The notes under the pieces: generated by a model
Databases searched by the model: none
Told to the model about the DNA's origin: nothing
What the model saw: only the letters and a program-made list of their open reading frames with translations
Made by a program: the position numbers and the translations under genes
From: Vagococcus bubulae
Lineage (GTDB): Bacteria; Bacillota; Bacilli; Lactobacillales; Vagococcaceae
Direction of reading: 5' to 3'
DNA length: 53,962 nt
Assembly: GCF_003950315.1 (NCBI RefSeq)
Contig: NZ_NGJT01000015.1
Location: 1 to 53,962 of the forward strand
Shown here: one piece after another, positions 35,370-43,949 of the stretch
Layout of the letters: the number at the start of each line of letters is the position of its first letter
Numbering within the stretch: the stretch's first letter is position 1

Positions 35370-35822
35370 TTGAAGTATGTGAAAATGGGGTTGAACACTA
35401 TAGAGATAGATGAGTATCGTACGAAGTTATTTTATGAAAAAGCAAATGTGGTTAGTCAGACATGCTCTTGTGACTATTGTCAAAATTACGTTTACTGTTG
35501 TACTGATTTTCCACCTGAATTAAATAGGGTATTTACAGAATTATGTATTAATCCTAAAAAAGCAAGTGAAGTGATGGAATTCTTCAAAGACGATAGAGGC
35601 AATCATTTATATGCCAGTTTTTATCATATCATAGGAAAAGCTATAGAAGTAATTCCTGAAAACGAACCCATCATTGATTTAAGTAATGAGATGGCTAAAC
35701 TTGAAAAGAAGACTATTTATTTTGATATTACGGATGAGATATTTATACAATCGAATGACATGATGAGTCCGTTAATGCAAATATGTTTAGAAATCAGTTT
35801 ACCTTGGGTATTACAGAAATAG
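35370..35822 (+). CDS. Hypothetical cysteine-cluster protein
   Basis: A 150-residue protein with a four-to-five-cysteine cluster CSCDYCQNYVYCC (about 32-44) that could bind a metal. The remainder is mixed alpha/beta with no membrane segment. I cannot name the family. The TTG start has AAGGAG nine bases upstream. It lies 19 bases after the DUF1266 frame and 23 before kptA, so it is probably co-transcribed with both. Confidence 0.7.
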   Translation: MKYVKMGLNTIEIDEYRTKLFYEKANVVSQTCSCDYCQNYVYCCTDFPPELNRVFTELCINPKKASEVMEFFKDDRGNHLYASFYHIIGKAIEVIPENEPIIDLSNEMAKLEKKTIYFDITDEIFIQSNDMMSPLMQICLEISLPWVLQK

Positions 35823-35845
35823 TGTGAAAGTAGGAGATGAAATCA

Positions 35846-36409
35846 ATGAGTAAACAAATAAATTATAATGAATTAAGTAAAGAAGTGTCCTATGCGCTAA
35901 GACATGCACCATGGGAATTTGAACTAGAATTAGATGAAGAAGGATGGGTACCTGTCAATCAGTTACTCGATTCGTTAAACAAGAAGAAAGAGTGGGAATT
36001 AATCGGAATAAACGATTTAGAATATATGATAGAGCATTCTAAAAAGAAAAGGCATGAAATGAAGAATGATGCTATACGAGCATATTATGGCCATTCCATA
36101 CCTCAAAAGATAAAAAGAACTGGTGCAACGCCACCTGATATCCTTTATCATGGCACATCTATGAGTGCTTTAGAAGGAATAAAAATATCGGGGATTACAC
36201 CAATGAATCGTCAATATGTTCATTTATCAGAAGATATTGAAACGGCCTTGTCTGTAGGTAAAAGAAAAGCAGTCAGTCCAGTTATATTAGAAATTGATAC
36301 TAAGGACGTTTTGTCACAGGGAGGTCAGTTTTACTTAGGAAATGAAAAAGTTTGGTTATCAGATTTCATTCCAAATAATTGTTTTAAAATTAAAGAAGAT
36401 TTAACTTAA
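35846..36409 (+). CDS. kptA: RNA 2'-phosphotransferase, Tpt1/KptA family
   Basis: A 187-residue enzyme of the family that removes an RNA 2'-phosphate using NAD+, giving ADP-ribose cyclic phosphate. The apparent Arg-His-Arg-Arg set is kept: Arg19-His20 (YALRHAP), Arg78 (IRAYYGHS) and Arg122 (NRQYVHLSED). YHGTS (101-105) and ILEID are the NAD-side motifs. Bacteria without tRNA-splicing ligases of the eukaryotic kind have no obvious substrate. ATG at 35846 has AGGAG nine bases upstream; the ATG at 35837 is too close. Last gene of the island. Confidence 0.9.
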   Translation: MSKQINYNELSKEVSYALRHAPWEFELELDEEGWVPVNQLLDSLNKKKEWELIGINDLEYMIEHSKKKRHEMKNDAIRAYYGHSIPQKIKRTGATPPDILYHGTSMSALEGIKISGITPMNRQYVHLSEDIETALSVGKRKAVSPVILEIDTKDVLSQGGQFYLGNEKVWLSDFIPNNCFKIKEDLT

Positions 36410-36474
36410 ATGTTAAGGATGAGAAAAGTTGAAATGATCCCAAACATTTTATGGGACTTATCAGCTAATCTGAT

Positions 36475-36491
36475 TTCACTTGTTTTTACCA
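36475..36491. repeat. Right copy of the 17-bp direct repeat
   Basis: TTCACTTGTTTTTACCA is identical to 32461-32477, in the gap between kptA and efp and just before the efp promoter. Confidence 0.6.
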
Positions 36492-36519
36492 CAAGAATAT
36501 TTTATTATAGCTCATTTTA

Positions 36520-36528
36520 TGCTATGAT
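36520..36528 (+). promoter_or_regulatory. Extended -10 promoter of efp
   Basis: TGCTATGAT with -10 TATGAT at 36523-36528, 32 bp before the start. Confidence 0.5.
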
Positions 36529-36559
36529 ACGGTTAGTAACTATTAAGGGAGATTGAAAA

Positions 36560-37120
36560 ATGATATCAGCAGTTGATTTAAGAGCAGGAAACACATTTGA
36601 AAAAGATGGTAAATTAATCAAAGTTTTAGAAGCAAGCCATCATAAACCTGGTAAAGGTAATACGGTTATGCGTATGAAATTAAAAGATTTACGTTCAGGT
36701 TCAACCGTTGAAACAACGATGCGTCCTGATGAAAAAGTAAAAAAAGCACATATTGATACAAAAGCTGTACAATACTTATATATCCAAGACGATATGGCAG
36801 TATTTATGGACTTAGAAACATATGAACAATATGAAATTCCAGTATCAGTGATTGAGCATGAATTAAACTACTTGTTAGATAACATGGAAGTATCAATCCA
36901 ATTTTATGATACAGAAGTCGTTGGGGTATCTTTACCGTCATCTGTTGTGTTAACAGTAGCAGAAACTCAACCTTCAATTAAAGGGGCAACTGTTTCAGGT
37001 TCTGGTAAGCCAGCAACAATGGAAACAGGTTTAGTAGTAAACGTTCCTGATTTTATCGAAGTAGGCGATAGATTAGAAATTAACACGTCTGAAGGAAACT
37101 ACATGAAACGCGCGAAATAA
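36560..37120 (+). CDS. efp: Elongation factor P
   Basis: A 186-residue three-domain OB-fold factor that helps ribosomes through polyproline stretches. The loop KPGKGN carries Lys32, the residue modified or left bare in different bacteria. The C-terminal [18 protein letters not shown] is typical. AAGGGAG precedes the ATG. No modification enzyme gene lies nearby. Confidence 0.97.
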   Translation: MISAVDLRAGNTFEKDGKLIKVLEASHHKPGKGNTVMRMKLKDLRSGSTVETTMRPDEKVKKAHIDTKAVQYLYIQDDMAVFMDLETYEQYEIPVSVIEHELNYLLDNMEVSIQFYDTEVVGVSLPSSVVLTVAETQPSIKGATVSGSGKPATMETGLVVNVPDFIEVGDRLEINTSEGNYMKRAK

Positions 37121-37126
37121 TCAATG

Positions 37127-37166
37127 AATCAGCAGACTGTGATGAAACAGACTGTTGATTTTTTTT
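37127..37166 (+). terminator. Terminator of efp
   Basis: AATCAGCAGACTGT (37127-37140) pairs with ACAGACTGTTGATT (37147-37160), one mismatch, then a T-run. Confidence 0.75.
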
Positions 37167-37167
37167 G

Positions 37168-37176
37168 TGCTATAAT
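37168..37176 (+). promoter_or_regulatory. Extended -10 promoter of the 94-residue protein gene
   Basis: TGCTATAAT with perfect TATAAT at 37171-37176, placed directly after the efp terminator. Confidence 0.55.
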
Positions 37177-37202
37177 AGATGACAAAGTGGAGGTAATTCA
37201 GT

Positions 37203-37487
37203 ATGGAATGGCACACAATGCATGATTGGAAGATTGTATTTGATAATAAGTATGCAGATCATTTTACCTTAATGACAAATGATGAATATGTTTCAATCAT
37301 TTGTTTAAAGACACAATTTAGTGATTTTTCACCGATTATTTTTAAGTTAACCGACGCCACAGCAAAATTAATGAATCAGCCTCATTTTGTCGAATCAATC
37401 ACCATTAGTTTAGACAAAGTGATTACAATTGAATTTAATGATTTCTTTGGTTTTCAAGATTTAGAAGAAAATCAAACAGAAGAATAA
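37203..37487 (+). CDS. Hypothetical protein
   Basis: A 94-residue soluble, acidic protein (MEWHTMHDWKIVFDNKYADH at the start, ending EENQTEE) that I do not recognise. The predicted strands are beta-rich and no metal or catalytic motif stands out. GTGGAGG precedes the ATG. It has its own promoter and terminator between efp and the LCP gene. Confidence 0.75.
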   Translation: MEWHTMHDWKIVFDNKYADHFTLMTNDEYVSIICLKTQFSDFSPIIFKLTDATAKLMNQPHFVESITISLDKVITIEFNDFFGFQDLEENQTEE

Positions 37488-37499
37488 GAAAGAAACGTG

Positions 37500-37540
37500 A
37501 AAAGATATCCTATCAACCAGATAGAGGGTATCTTTTCTTT
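37500..37540 (+). terminator. Terminator before the LCP gene
   Basis: AAAAGATATCCTATC pairs with GATAGAGGGTATCTTTT (one bulge), then T residues. Confidence 0.75.
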
Positions 37541-37559
37541 ATGATAAGGAGAGAACATT

Positions 37560-38606
37560 ATGCCTGGCATGTCTCGGATGGATAAAAGAAGACAAGAAGA
37601 AGCAAAAAAACATGTATCAAAAGAAAAACAAATGGACACTCAACAAGTCAATGGACCGCAGCCACCACTCAATCACGGAACTCCACCAAAAAAGAAACGC
37701 AAAAAGAAAAAATCATTCCTCTTTTGGGTATTGATAGTATTCGTTGCATTAATCGGGTTATCTGGTGTGGGGTATGCCAAAGGGTATTTTACAGCTAAGG
37801 TAGATAAAGATAATAAAGAGTTTGAGATGACGGCTTTTAATGGTCAAAAAAGTCAAGATGATAGCATAAATATTTTATTACTAGGTAGTGACTCACGTGG
37901 AGAAGACCAAGGTCGTTCGGATTCGATTATGATTGCCCATTATAATAAAAAAACGAAACAGCCTCAAATCGTGTCAATCATGCGCGATACGTTTGTTGGA
38001 ATACCGACACAAGATGGGATTGAGTACAACAAGATTAATGCAGCTTATTCTTATGGTGGACCAGAAATGGTGAGACAAACCATTGAAAATAATTTTGGTG
38101 TGTCCATTCAATATTATGCTGTCGTAAATTTTGATTCGTTTCCTAAAATTATTGACGTGCTAGCACCAGGAGGGTTGCCGTTGACTGCTGAAAAAGATTT
38201 AGAAGTCGAGGGAACGGTGATTAAAAAAGGGCAAACGAATTTAAGTGGACATGAAGCGTTGCAGTATGCTCGTTTTAGAAAAGATGAAGAAGGCGATTTT
38301 GGTCGTGTCAGACGCCAGCAACAAGTCATGAGTGCTATCACGAAACAAGCCACAAATCCACTTCATGCTTGGAAGTTGCCAGAGATGTTAGGAGCGGTTG
38401 TTGGGTACACGCAAACAGACGTGCCAGCCTCAACTTATTTATCTGTTGGAACTAGTTATTTATTTAGCTCGCATAAGCCCCTTGAAATCCTAACAGTCCC
38501 AGTCGAAGGTTCATGGAATGATGGGTATTATGATTATGCTGGAAGTGTTTTGGAAATCAATGAAGAAATGAATAAACAAGCGATACAGAAATTTTTCAGT
38601 AAATAA
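37560..38606 (+). CDS. LytR-CpsA-Psr family cell-wall polymer ligase
   Basis: A 348-residue membrane protein: a 50-residue cytoplasmic tail rich in Lys/Gln/Pro, one membrane segment (52-74) and an outer LCP domain. Motifs LLLGSDSR, SIMRDT, YARFR and FGRVRRQQ supply the basic and acidic residues that hold the prenyl-pyrophosphate substrate. LCP enzymes attach teichoic acid or capsule chains to peptidoglycan. AAGGAGAG precedes the ATG. Monocistronic. Which polymer it moves is not visible. Confidence 0.93.
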   Translation: MPGMSRMDKRRQEEAKKHVSKEKQMDTQQVNGPQPPLNHGTPPKKKRKKKKSFLFWVLIVFVALIGLSGVGYAKGYFTAKVDKDNKEFEMTAFNGQKSQDDSINILLLGSDSRGEDQGRSDSIMIAHYNKKTKQPQIVSIMRDTFVGIPTQDGIEYNKINAAYSYGGPEMVRQTIENNFGVSIQYYAVVNFDSFPKIIDVLAPGGLPLTAEKDLEVEGTVIKKGQTNLSGHEALQYARFRKDEEGDFGRVRRQQQVMSAITKQATNPLHAWKLPEMLGAVVGYTQTDVPASTYLSVGTSYLFSSHKPLEILTVPVEGSWNDGYYDYAGSVLEINEEMNKQAIQKFFSK

Positions 38607-38620
38607 AATAGCGTTCAGAC

Positions 38621-38649
38621 TTTACTTTAAACTCTAAGAAACCTATAAT
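38621..38649 (+). promoter_or_regulatory. Promoter of degV
   Basis: -35 TTTACT (38621-38626) and -10 TATAAT (38644-38649), 17 bp apart. Confidence 0.6.
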
Positions 38650-38694
38650 GTTAGGTATGAACTTTAGCGTAGTAAATAGAATTGAGGAAATACA

Positions 38695-39549
38695 ATGAAT
38701 ATTGCAATAGTGACGGATAGCACCGCTTATTTACAAGAGCAGTACCAAAATCATAAAAATTTATTTGTCTTATCTGTTCCATTAATCATTGATGATGTGG
38801 TTTATCAAGAAGGAATCGATATTACAGATGAAGAGTTTTATCAAAAATTAAAACAAGCAAAAGAATTTCCTAAAACAAGTCAGCCTGCCATAGGTGAAGT
38901 CTATGAGCTATATGAAACATTAGCTAAGTCTGGATATGATGCTGTTATTAGCATTCATTTATCTACTGGAATATCAGGGTTTATTACTACTTTAAATGGT
39001 GTATCAAAGGATTTTTCTGACATCGATATTTACCCATTTGATTCTTATATTACAAGTGGACCAATGGGAAGAATGGTTGAGGTCGCTTTAGAAATGACCG
39101 AAAATGAAGAGGCTGATCCAAAAGAAATCATCGCTCATTTAGAAAAAATGAGAGAGGTTTGTGAAGGATATATTGTAGTGGATGATTTAAACCATTTAGT
39201 TCGTGGTGGACGTTTAAAAAATGGGGCAGCTATTATTGGGACTTTATTAAAAATTAAACCTATTTTACGTTTTCAAGATGGTGACATTATTTTATCTGAA
39301 AAAATACGTTCTCAAAAAAAAGCTTTATCACGTGTGATTGACATCGTGCTACAAGAAGTACCAAGTCAACCACATGATAGTATTTTTTATGTGATCCATT
39401 GCAATAATATTGAAGTGGCAACGCACGTAAGAGAAGATATGCTAAAAAGAGATAGTCAATTAGACGTGATTTTATGTAATTTTGGTCCAGTGATTGGCAC
39501 TCATCTTGGGGAAAAATCAATTGGTATTGGTGTCATCCCTAAACAATAG
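38695..39549 (+). CDS. DegV family fatty-acid-binding protein
   Basis: A 284-residue two-domain protein of the DegV/FakB family, which holds a fatty acid for FakA kinase. IAIVTDSTAYL opens the first domain, and STGISGF and the SGPMGRMVEVA segment line the lipid pocket. The late HLGEKSIGIG is typical. No fakA is in the window, so the partner lies elsewhere. GAGGAAA precedes the ATG. Followed by a strong palindromic terminator. Confidence 0.93.
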   Translation: MNIAIVTDSTAYLQEQYQNHKNLFVLSVPLIIDDVVYQEGIDITDEEFYQKLKQAKEFPKTSQPAIGEVYELYETLAKSGYDAVISIHLSTGISGFITTLNGVSKDFSDIDIYPFDSYITSGPMGRMVEVALEMTENEEADPKEIIAHLEKMREVCEGYIVVDDLNHLVRGGRLKNGAAIIGTLLKIKPILRFQDGDIILSEKIRSQKKALSRVIDIVLQEVPSQPHDSIFYVIHCNNIEVATHVREDMLKRDSQLDVILCNFGPVIGTHLGEKSIGIGVIPKQ

Positions 39550-39559
39550 TGATGTAGTA

Positions 39560-39590
39560 GGAGGATAATTTAAATTATCCTTCTTTTTTA
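39560..39590 (+). terminator. Terminator after degV, perfect 18-bp palindrome
   Basis: GGATAATTTAAATTATCC at 39563-39580 is self-complementary and is followed by TTCTTTTTTA. Confidence 0.75.
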
Positions 39591-39619
39591 ATAATTTTGT
39601 GATAGAAAGAGTGGAAAAC

Positions 39620-40759
39620 ATGATAGAAAGTACACATAGACCGAGTCAAGTTATCATTGATTTATCGGCTATTGAATATAATGTAAAACAAGAGTTAAGT
39701 CGTTTAAATAAAGAGCAATCCTTATTTGCTGTTGTGAAAGCAAACGCTTATGGGCATGGTGCTGTTGAGGTAGCAAAAGTATGTGAAAAAGCAGGAGCAA
39801 CAGGTTTTTGTGTGTCCAACTTGGATGAAGCACTAGAATTAAGACAAGCTGGACTCAATCTTCCTATTTTGGTGCTAAGTTATGTGTCGCCAAACTATAT
39901 TGATGTTGCTATCTCACAAACTATTTCCTTAACAGCTCCATCATTAGAATGGTTAAAAGAAGCAGAAAACTATCTAACACAGACAGCCTTAACTAATCCA
40001 TTAAGCATACACTTAAAAATTGATACGGGTATGGGACGTATTGGATTAAGAGATGAAACGGATATTGCTTTAGCAAAAGAGTTAATCGTATTGTCAACTC
40101 GTTTAAAATTAGATGGGATGTTCACGCATTTTTCTTGCGCTGATACAAAAGATACCTCTTATTTTGAATTGCAACAGCAACGATTTACGCGTGCGATGGA
40201 TATTTTTTCAGATATAGAGATTCCTTACATTCACACATCAAATTCAGCCACCGCATTATGGCATGATGCATGGTGCAGTAATGTGATTCGGTTAGGGGAT
40301 GCGCTATATGGTTTAAATCCTTCGGGTAAAACACTCGAACTTCCTTATGAGCTAAAATCTGCGTTGTCCCTGACAACAGAATTAATTCACGTCAAACAAG
40401 TGTCAGCTGGAGAAAAAATTGGTTATGGAGCTACCTATACAACTGAAAAGGATGAATGGATTGGAACGTTGCCAATTGGGTATGCAGATGGACTGATTCG
40501 AAAATTTCAAGGTTATCATGTCATCATTGATGGACAGTATGCTGAAATTGTGGGGCGTGTGTGCATGGATCAATGCATGATTCGTTTGTCAAAAAGATAC
40601 GCTGTTGGGACACCAGTGACTATTTTTGGAAAAAATGGTGAGCTAGAAAACACATTAGATGATGCTGCTGAATTTATTGGCACGATAAATTATGAAATCA
40701 TTTGTGGCTTAACTGATCGTTTGCCACGTTATTATCTAAATGAAAGGATAAACAATTAG
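39620..40759 (+). CDS. alr: Alanine racemase
   Basis: A 379-residue PLP enzyme making D-alanine for peptidoglycan. The cofactor lysine is Lys40 in AVVKANAYGHG, and the opposing base is Tyr269 in KIGYGATY. CMDQCMI and DTGMGRIG are also typical. The ATG at 39620 is taken; an in-frame GTG at 39599 would add seven residues and lacks a better ribosome site. The next gene begins directly after its stop. Confidence 0.97.
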   Translation: MIESTHRPSQVIIDLSAIEYNVKQELSRLNKEQSLFAVVKANAYGHGAVEVAKVCEKAGATGFCVSNLDEALELRQAGLNLPILVLSYVSPNYIDVAISQTISLTAPSLEWLKEAENYLTQTALTNPLSIHLKIDTGMGRIGLRDETDIALAKELIVLSTRLKLDGMFTHFSCADTKDTSYFELQQQRFTRAMDIFSDIEIPYIHTSNSATALWHDAWCSNVIRLGDALYGLNPSGKTLELPYELKSALSLTTELIHVKQVSAGEKIGYGATYTTEKDEWIGTLPIGYADGLIRKFQGYHVIIDGQYAEIVGRVCMDQCMIRLSKRYAVGTPVTIFGKNGELENTLDDAAEFIGTINYEIICGLTDRLPRYYLNERINN

Positions 40760-41701
40760 ATGATTACGGCGTATTTAAATATTCTAGTAGTATTTGCGAT
40801 TATCTTTTTAGGCTATATGTTGACTAAAAAACAATGGTTTGATAATCATATTGCCAATGTTTTTTCAAAATTAGTGTTAAATATCACGTTGCCTTTAAGT
40901 ATGTTTTTAAATATGACACAAAAATTTACTCGAGCAGAATTTTTAGAACTATTCACAGGATTAGCATTACCATTTGTCTCGATTATTGTGACGTTTTTGA
41001 TTAGTATTGTGTATTCTCGTCTTACCCATGTACCAGACACTCGTAAGGGCTCGTTTCGCACCATGTTTACGGCGGCTAATACTATTTTTATGGGATTACC
41101 TGTCAATATGGCAATTTTTGGTGAAAAAGCAATTCCCTATGCGTTGCTTTACTATATTTGTAATACCACTTTTTTCTTTACGGTTGGCATTATGTTGATT
41201 AGTCGAGATAATCCGGATAACCGTTTAGAAAAAGCCAATTTTAGTCTTGAGAAATTATTGAAGCAATTATTATCACCGGCTATTTTAGGGTTTTTTGTTG
41301 GGATTTTATGGATGTTGACTGACATGGCTGTACCAAAACCGATGATTGATTTTTCTTCTTACGTTGGTGGGATGACAACAGCTCTGTCTCTTTTTGTGAT
41401 TGGAATTATTATTTATCAAACAGGATTTAAAAATTTAAAAATGGATAAAGATGTCGCGGGTGTAATACTTGGTCGCTATATTATTTCACCGCTTGTGGTA
41501 TATGGGTTATCTTTTATTATTCCTGTGCCTAGTTTGATGTTAAAAGTATTTATTTTACAATCTGCTATGCCGGTTCAAAATGCGTTGCCCATTTTAGCAA
41601 AAGGTTACGGAGCAGATGCAGAATTTGCGACAACGTCATTAACTTATTCCATCATTTTATATACTGTCTTTATATTCGTCATTTTAACATTATTTTTTTA
41701 G
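40760..41701 (+). CDS. AEC family transporter (auxin efflux carrier/malate permease type)
   Basis: A 313-residue membrane protein with about ten segments in two five-helix halves split by a hydrophilic loop near residue 150. GLPVNMAIFG and the late QSAMPVQNALPILAKGYG are AEC signatures. Substrates in bacteria are often malate or other organic acids, not known here. It begins straight after the alr stop (TAGATG), so the two share a message, although no functional link is clear. Confidence 0.88.
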   Translation: MITAYLNILVVFAIIFLGYMLTKKQWFDNHIANVFSKLVLNITLPLSMFLNMTQKFTRAEFLELFTGLALPFVSIIVTFLISIVYSRLTHVPDTRKGSFRTMFTAANTIFMGLPVNMAIFGEKAIPYALLYYICNTTFFFTVGIMLISRDNPDNRLEKANFSLEKLLKQLLSPAILGFFVGILWMLTDMAVPKPMIDFSSYVGGMTTALSLFVIGIIIYQTGFKNLKMDKDVAGVILGRYIISPLVVYGLSFIIPVPSLMLKVFILQSAMPVQNALPILAKGYGADAEFATTSLTYSIILYTVFIFVILTLFF

Positions 41702-41710
41702 TTGAAACTG

Positions 41711-41719
41711 TGCTATAAT
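41711..41719 (+). promoter_or_regulatory. Extended -10 promoter of the DEAD-box gene
   Basis: TGCTATAAT with TATAAT at 41714-41719, 30 bp upstream of the start. Confidence 0.55.
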
Positions 41720-41749
41720 GCCAAAGGAACGTAAAGGAAGGTGAATACA

Positions 41750-43096
41750 ATGACAAAATTTAACCAATTTGGATTGAATGATAACTTAATCCAAGCATTA
41801 GATGACATAGGATTTAAAGAAGCAACAGAAGTACAAGAGACATTGATTCCAGTGATTAATAAAGGAAAAAGTGTTGTTGGACAATCGCAAACAGGTTCAG
41901 GCAAGACACACACATTTTTATTACCACTGATGAATAAAATTGACGCAAAAAAAGAAGAAGTTCAAGTCATTATCACAGCACCAAGTCGTGAGTTGGCTGA
42001 ACAAATCTATCAAGCAGCCAGTCAATTGGCTAGTCACTATGATGATGAATTACGTGTTAGTAACTATGTGGGTGGAACAGACAAAAAACGCCAAGTGGAC
42101 AAATTAGCGAACCAACAACCTCATGTTGTAATTGGAACACCAGGTCGTATTTTAGATTTAATTGAAAGTGGTGCGCTAAAAACACATACAGCATTTGCTT
42201 TTGTTGTCGATGAAGCAGATATGACACTTGACATGGGATTTTTAGAAGATGTCGACAAGATTGCCGCAACGTTACCTGGAAATTTACAAATGTTAGTCTT
42301 TTCAGCAACGATTCCAGTGAAATTAAAACCATTCTTGAAAAAATACATGGATAATCCTGTTGTTGAACATATCAAACCAACATCTGTTATTTCTGATACG
42401 ATTGACAACTGGGTTATTTCAACAAAAAGTAAAGACGTGGAACAAGTCGTCTATGATTTATTAACGATTGGTCACCCATTTTTAGCGATGGTATTTGCGA
42501 ATACCAAACAAAAAGTGGATGAAATCACTGATTTCTTAAAAGAAAAAGGCTTGAAAGTAGCAAAAATTCATGGGGATATCCCACCGCGTGAACGTAAACG
42601 TGTGATGAAAAGCATTCAAAACTTAGATTATCAATTTGTGGTCGCGACAGATTTAGCTGCTAGAGGGATTGATATAGAGGGAGTTTCTCATGTCATTAAC
42701 GCTGAAATTCCAAAAGATTTAGAATTCTTTATTCACCGCGTGGGTCGTACTGGGCGTAATGGACTTCCAGGTATCGCCATCACGTTATATGAGCCAAAAG
42801 ATGAAGCAGCATTGGCTGAATTAGAAAAACTGGGCATTAAATTTGAACCAAAGGCTATCAAAAAAGGGGAAATTGTGGATCATTATGATCGCAATCGTCG
42901 TGAACAACGTTCACGTACGCAAAAACAATTAGACCCAACGATGATTGGTATGGTGAAAAAACAGAAGAAAAAAGTGAAACCAGGTTACAAGAAAAAAATT
43001 CGTTATGCGATTGCTGATGACCAAAAACAAAAACGTAAAATTGAGCAACGTCAATCAAATAGAAGTAAACGTAAAGCAAGAAAACAAGATTTTTAA
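41750..43096 (+). CDS. cshB: DEAD-box RNA helicase, CshB-like
   Basis: A 448-residue ATP-dependent RNA helicase. Motifs in order: SQTGSGKT (46-53), PSRELAEQ, GTPGRILD, VDEAD, SAT, and HRVGRTGR in the second RecA domain. The basic tail with KPGYKKKI resembles Bacillus CshB (YqfR), linked to cold growth and ribosome or RNA work. AAGGAAGG precedes the ATG at 41750; a GTG at 41741 is less likely. Confidence 0.92.
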   Translation: MTKFNQFGLNDNLIQALDDIGFKEATEVQETLIPVINKGKSVVGQSQTGSGKTHTFLLPLMNKIDAKKEEVQVIITAPSRELAEQIYQAASQLASHYDDELRVSNYVGGTDKKRQVDKLANQQPHVVIGTPGRILDLIESGALKTHTAFAFVVDEADMTLDMGFLEDVDKIAATLPGNLQMLVFSATIPVKLKPFLKKYMDNPVVEHIKPTSVISDTIDNWVISTKSKDVEQVVYDLLTIGHPFLAMVFANTKQKVDEITDFLKEKGLKVAKIHGDIPPRERKRVMKSIQNLDYQFVVATDLAARGIDIEGVSHVINAEIPKDLEFFIHRVGRTGRNGLPGIAITLYEPKDEAALAELEKLGIKFEPKAIKKGEIVDHYDRNRREQRSRTQKQLDPTMIGMVKKQKKKVKPGYKKKIRYAIADDQKQKRKIEQRQSNRSKRKARKQDF

Positions 43097-43100
43097 GCAA

Positions 43101-43137
43101 AAAAAAAACGACGGGGAATTTTCCCGTCGTTTTTTTA
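43101..43137. terminator. Bidirectional terminator cshB / deoC
   Basis: AAAAAAAACGACGGG (43101-43115) and CCCGTCGTTTTTTT (43123-43136) form the stem, with A- and T-runs on each side. Confidence 0.9.
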
Positions 43138-43139
43138 TG

Positions 43140-43787
43140 TTAGTCTTCTTTTACTAAAAGGATACCAGAACTTGTTCCAAGTCTGTCAGCACCCATTTCA
43201 ATCATGGTGAAGGCATCTTCTTTAGAACGAACCCCACCAGAAGCTTTAACGAATGCATTGTCTTTAACGGTATCTTTCATTAATTTCACATCTTCAGGTG
43301 TTGCCCCACCAGTTGAGAATCCAGTTGATGTTTTAACGAAATCGGCATTTGCTGCAACAGATAACTCACATGCTTTAACGATTTCTTCATCCGTTAAAAG
43401 ACATGTTTCAATAATGACTTTTACAATGGCTTTTGGATGACTTGCTTCAACCACTGCTGCAATGTCTTTTTCTACGATATCATATTCTTTATTTTTTAAA
43501 GCACCGATATTAATCACCATATCAATTTCTTCAGCACCATTTTCAATAGCATTTGTTGTTTCAAATACTTTTGTTTCTGTTGTGTTTGCCCCTAGAGGGA
43601 ACCCAATAACTGTACACACTTTTGCTTTTGCATCGGCCAAAATATCCGCTGCATAGCTTACCCAGAAAGGATTAACACAAACTGAGGCGAAGTCGTATTC
43701 TGCGGCTTCCTCGCATAGTGTTTTGATTTGCTCTCTTGTGGCATCTGGTTTTAATAACGTGTGATCGACATATTTTGCTAAATTCAT
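43140..43787 (-). CDS. deoC: Deoxyribose-phosphate aldolase
   Basis: A 215-residue TIM-barrel aldolase that splits 2-deoxyribose-5-phosphate to acetaldehyde and glyceraldehyde-3-phosphate. The Schiff-base lysine is Lys152 in DFVKTSTGF, its helper Lys181 is in FVKASGG, and Asp89 is in EIDMVIN. AGGAG precedes the ATG. It stands alone, without the deoA/deoD/cdd genes it is often grouped with. Confidence 0.97.
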   Translation of the reverse strand: MNLAKYVDHTLLKPDATREQIKTLCEEAAEYDFASVCVNPFWVSYAADILADAKAKVCTVIGFPLGANTTETKVFETTNAIENGAEEIDMVINIGALKNKEYDIVEKDIAAVVEASHPKAIVKVIIETCLLTDEEIVKACELSVAANADFVKTSTGFSTGGATPEDVKLMKDTVKDNAFVKASGGVRSKEDAFTMIEMGADRLGTSSGILLVKED

Positions 43788-43811
43788 AAAATTAGCTCCT
43801 TCAAATAATAT

Positions 43812-43826
43812 TTGTAAACGCTACTG
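43812..43826. promoter_or_regulatory. Candidate CcpA (cre) site upstream of deoC
   Basis: TTGTAAACGCTACTG matches the core TGNAANCG of the cre consensus, with mismatches at the 3' edge. It lies just downstream of a possible minus-strand promoter (TTGTAA-16-TACAGT). A site here would let glucose repress deoC. Confidence 0.4.
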
Positions 43827-43915
43827 TATTACTACTACACCATTTTACAATGATTGCTAAAGAATAGCAATGCCAACTCTTCAGTCAAAAAGTTAAAAGA
43901 GGTTGAATAAAAAAG

Positions 43916-43944
43916 TTGACAGAAAAAAATTGGTTTGTTATTAT
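43916..43944 (+). promoter_or_regulatory. Promoter of metNIQ
   Basis: Perfect -35 TTGACA (43916-43921), 17-bp spacer, -10 TATTAT (43939-43944). Confidence 0.75.
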
Positions 43945-43949
43945 ATGCC

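Noticed and set aside
36430-36455. Small hairpin TCCCA...TGGGA after kptA as a terminator
   Set aside because: The stem is only five pairs and no T-run follows.
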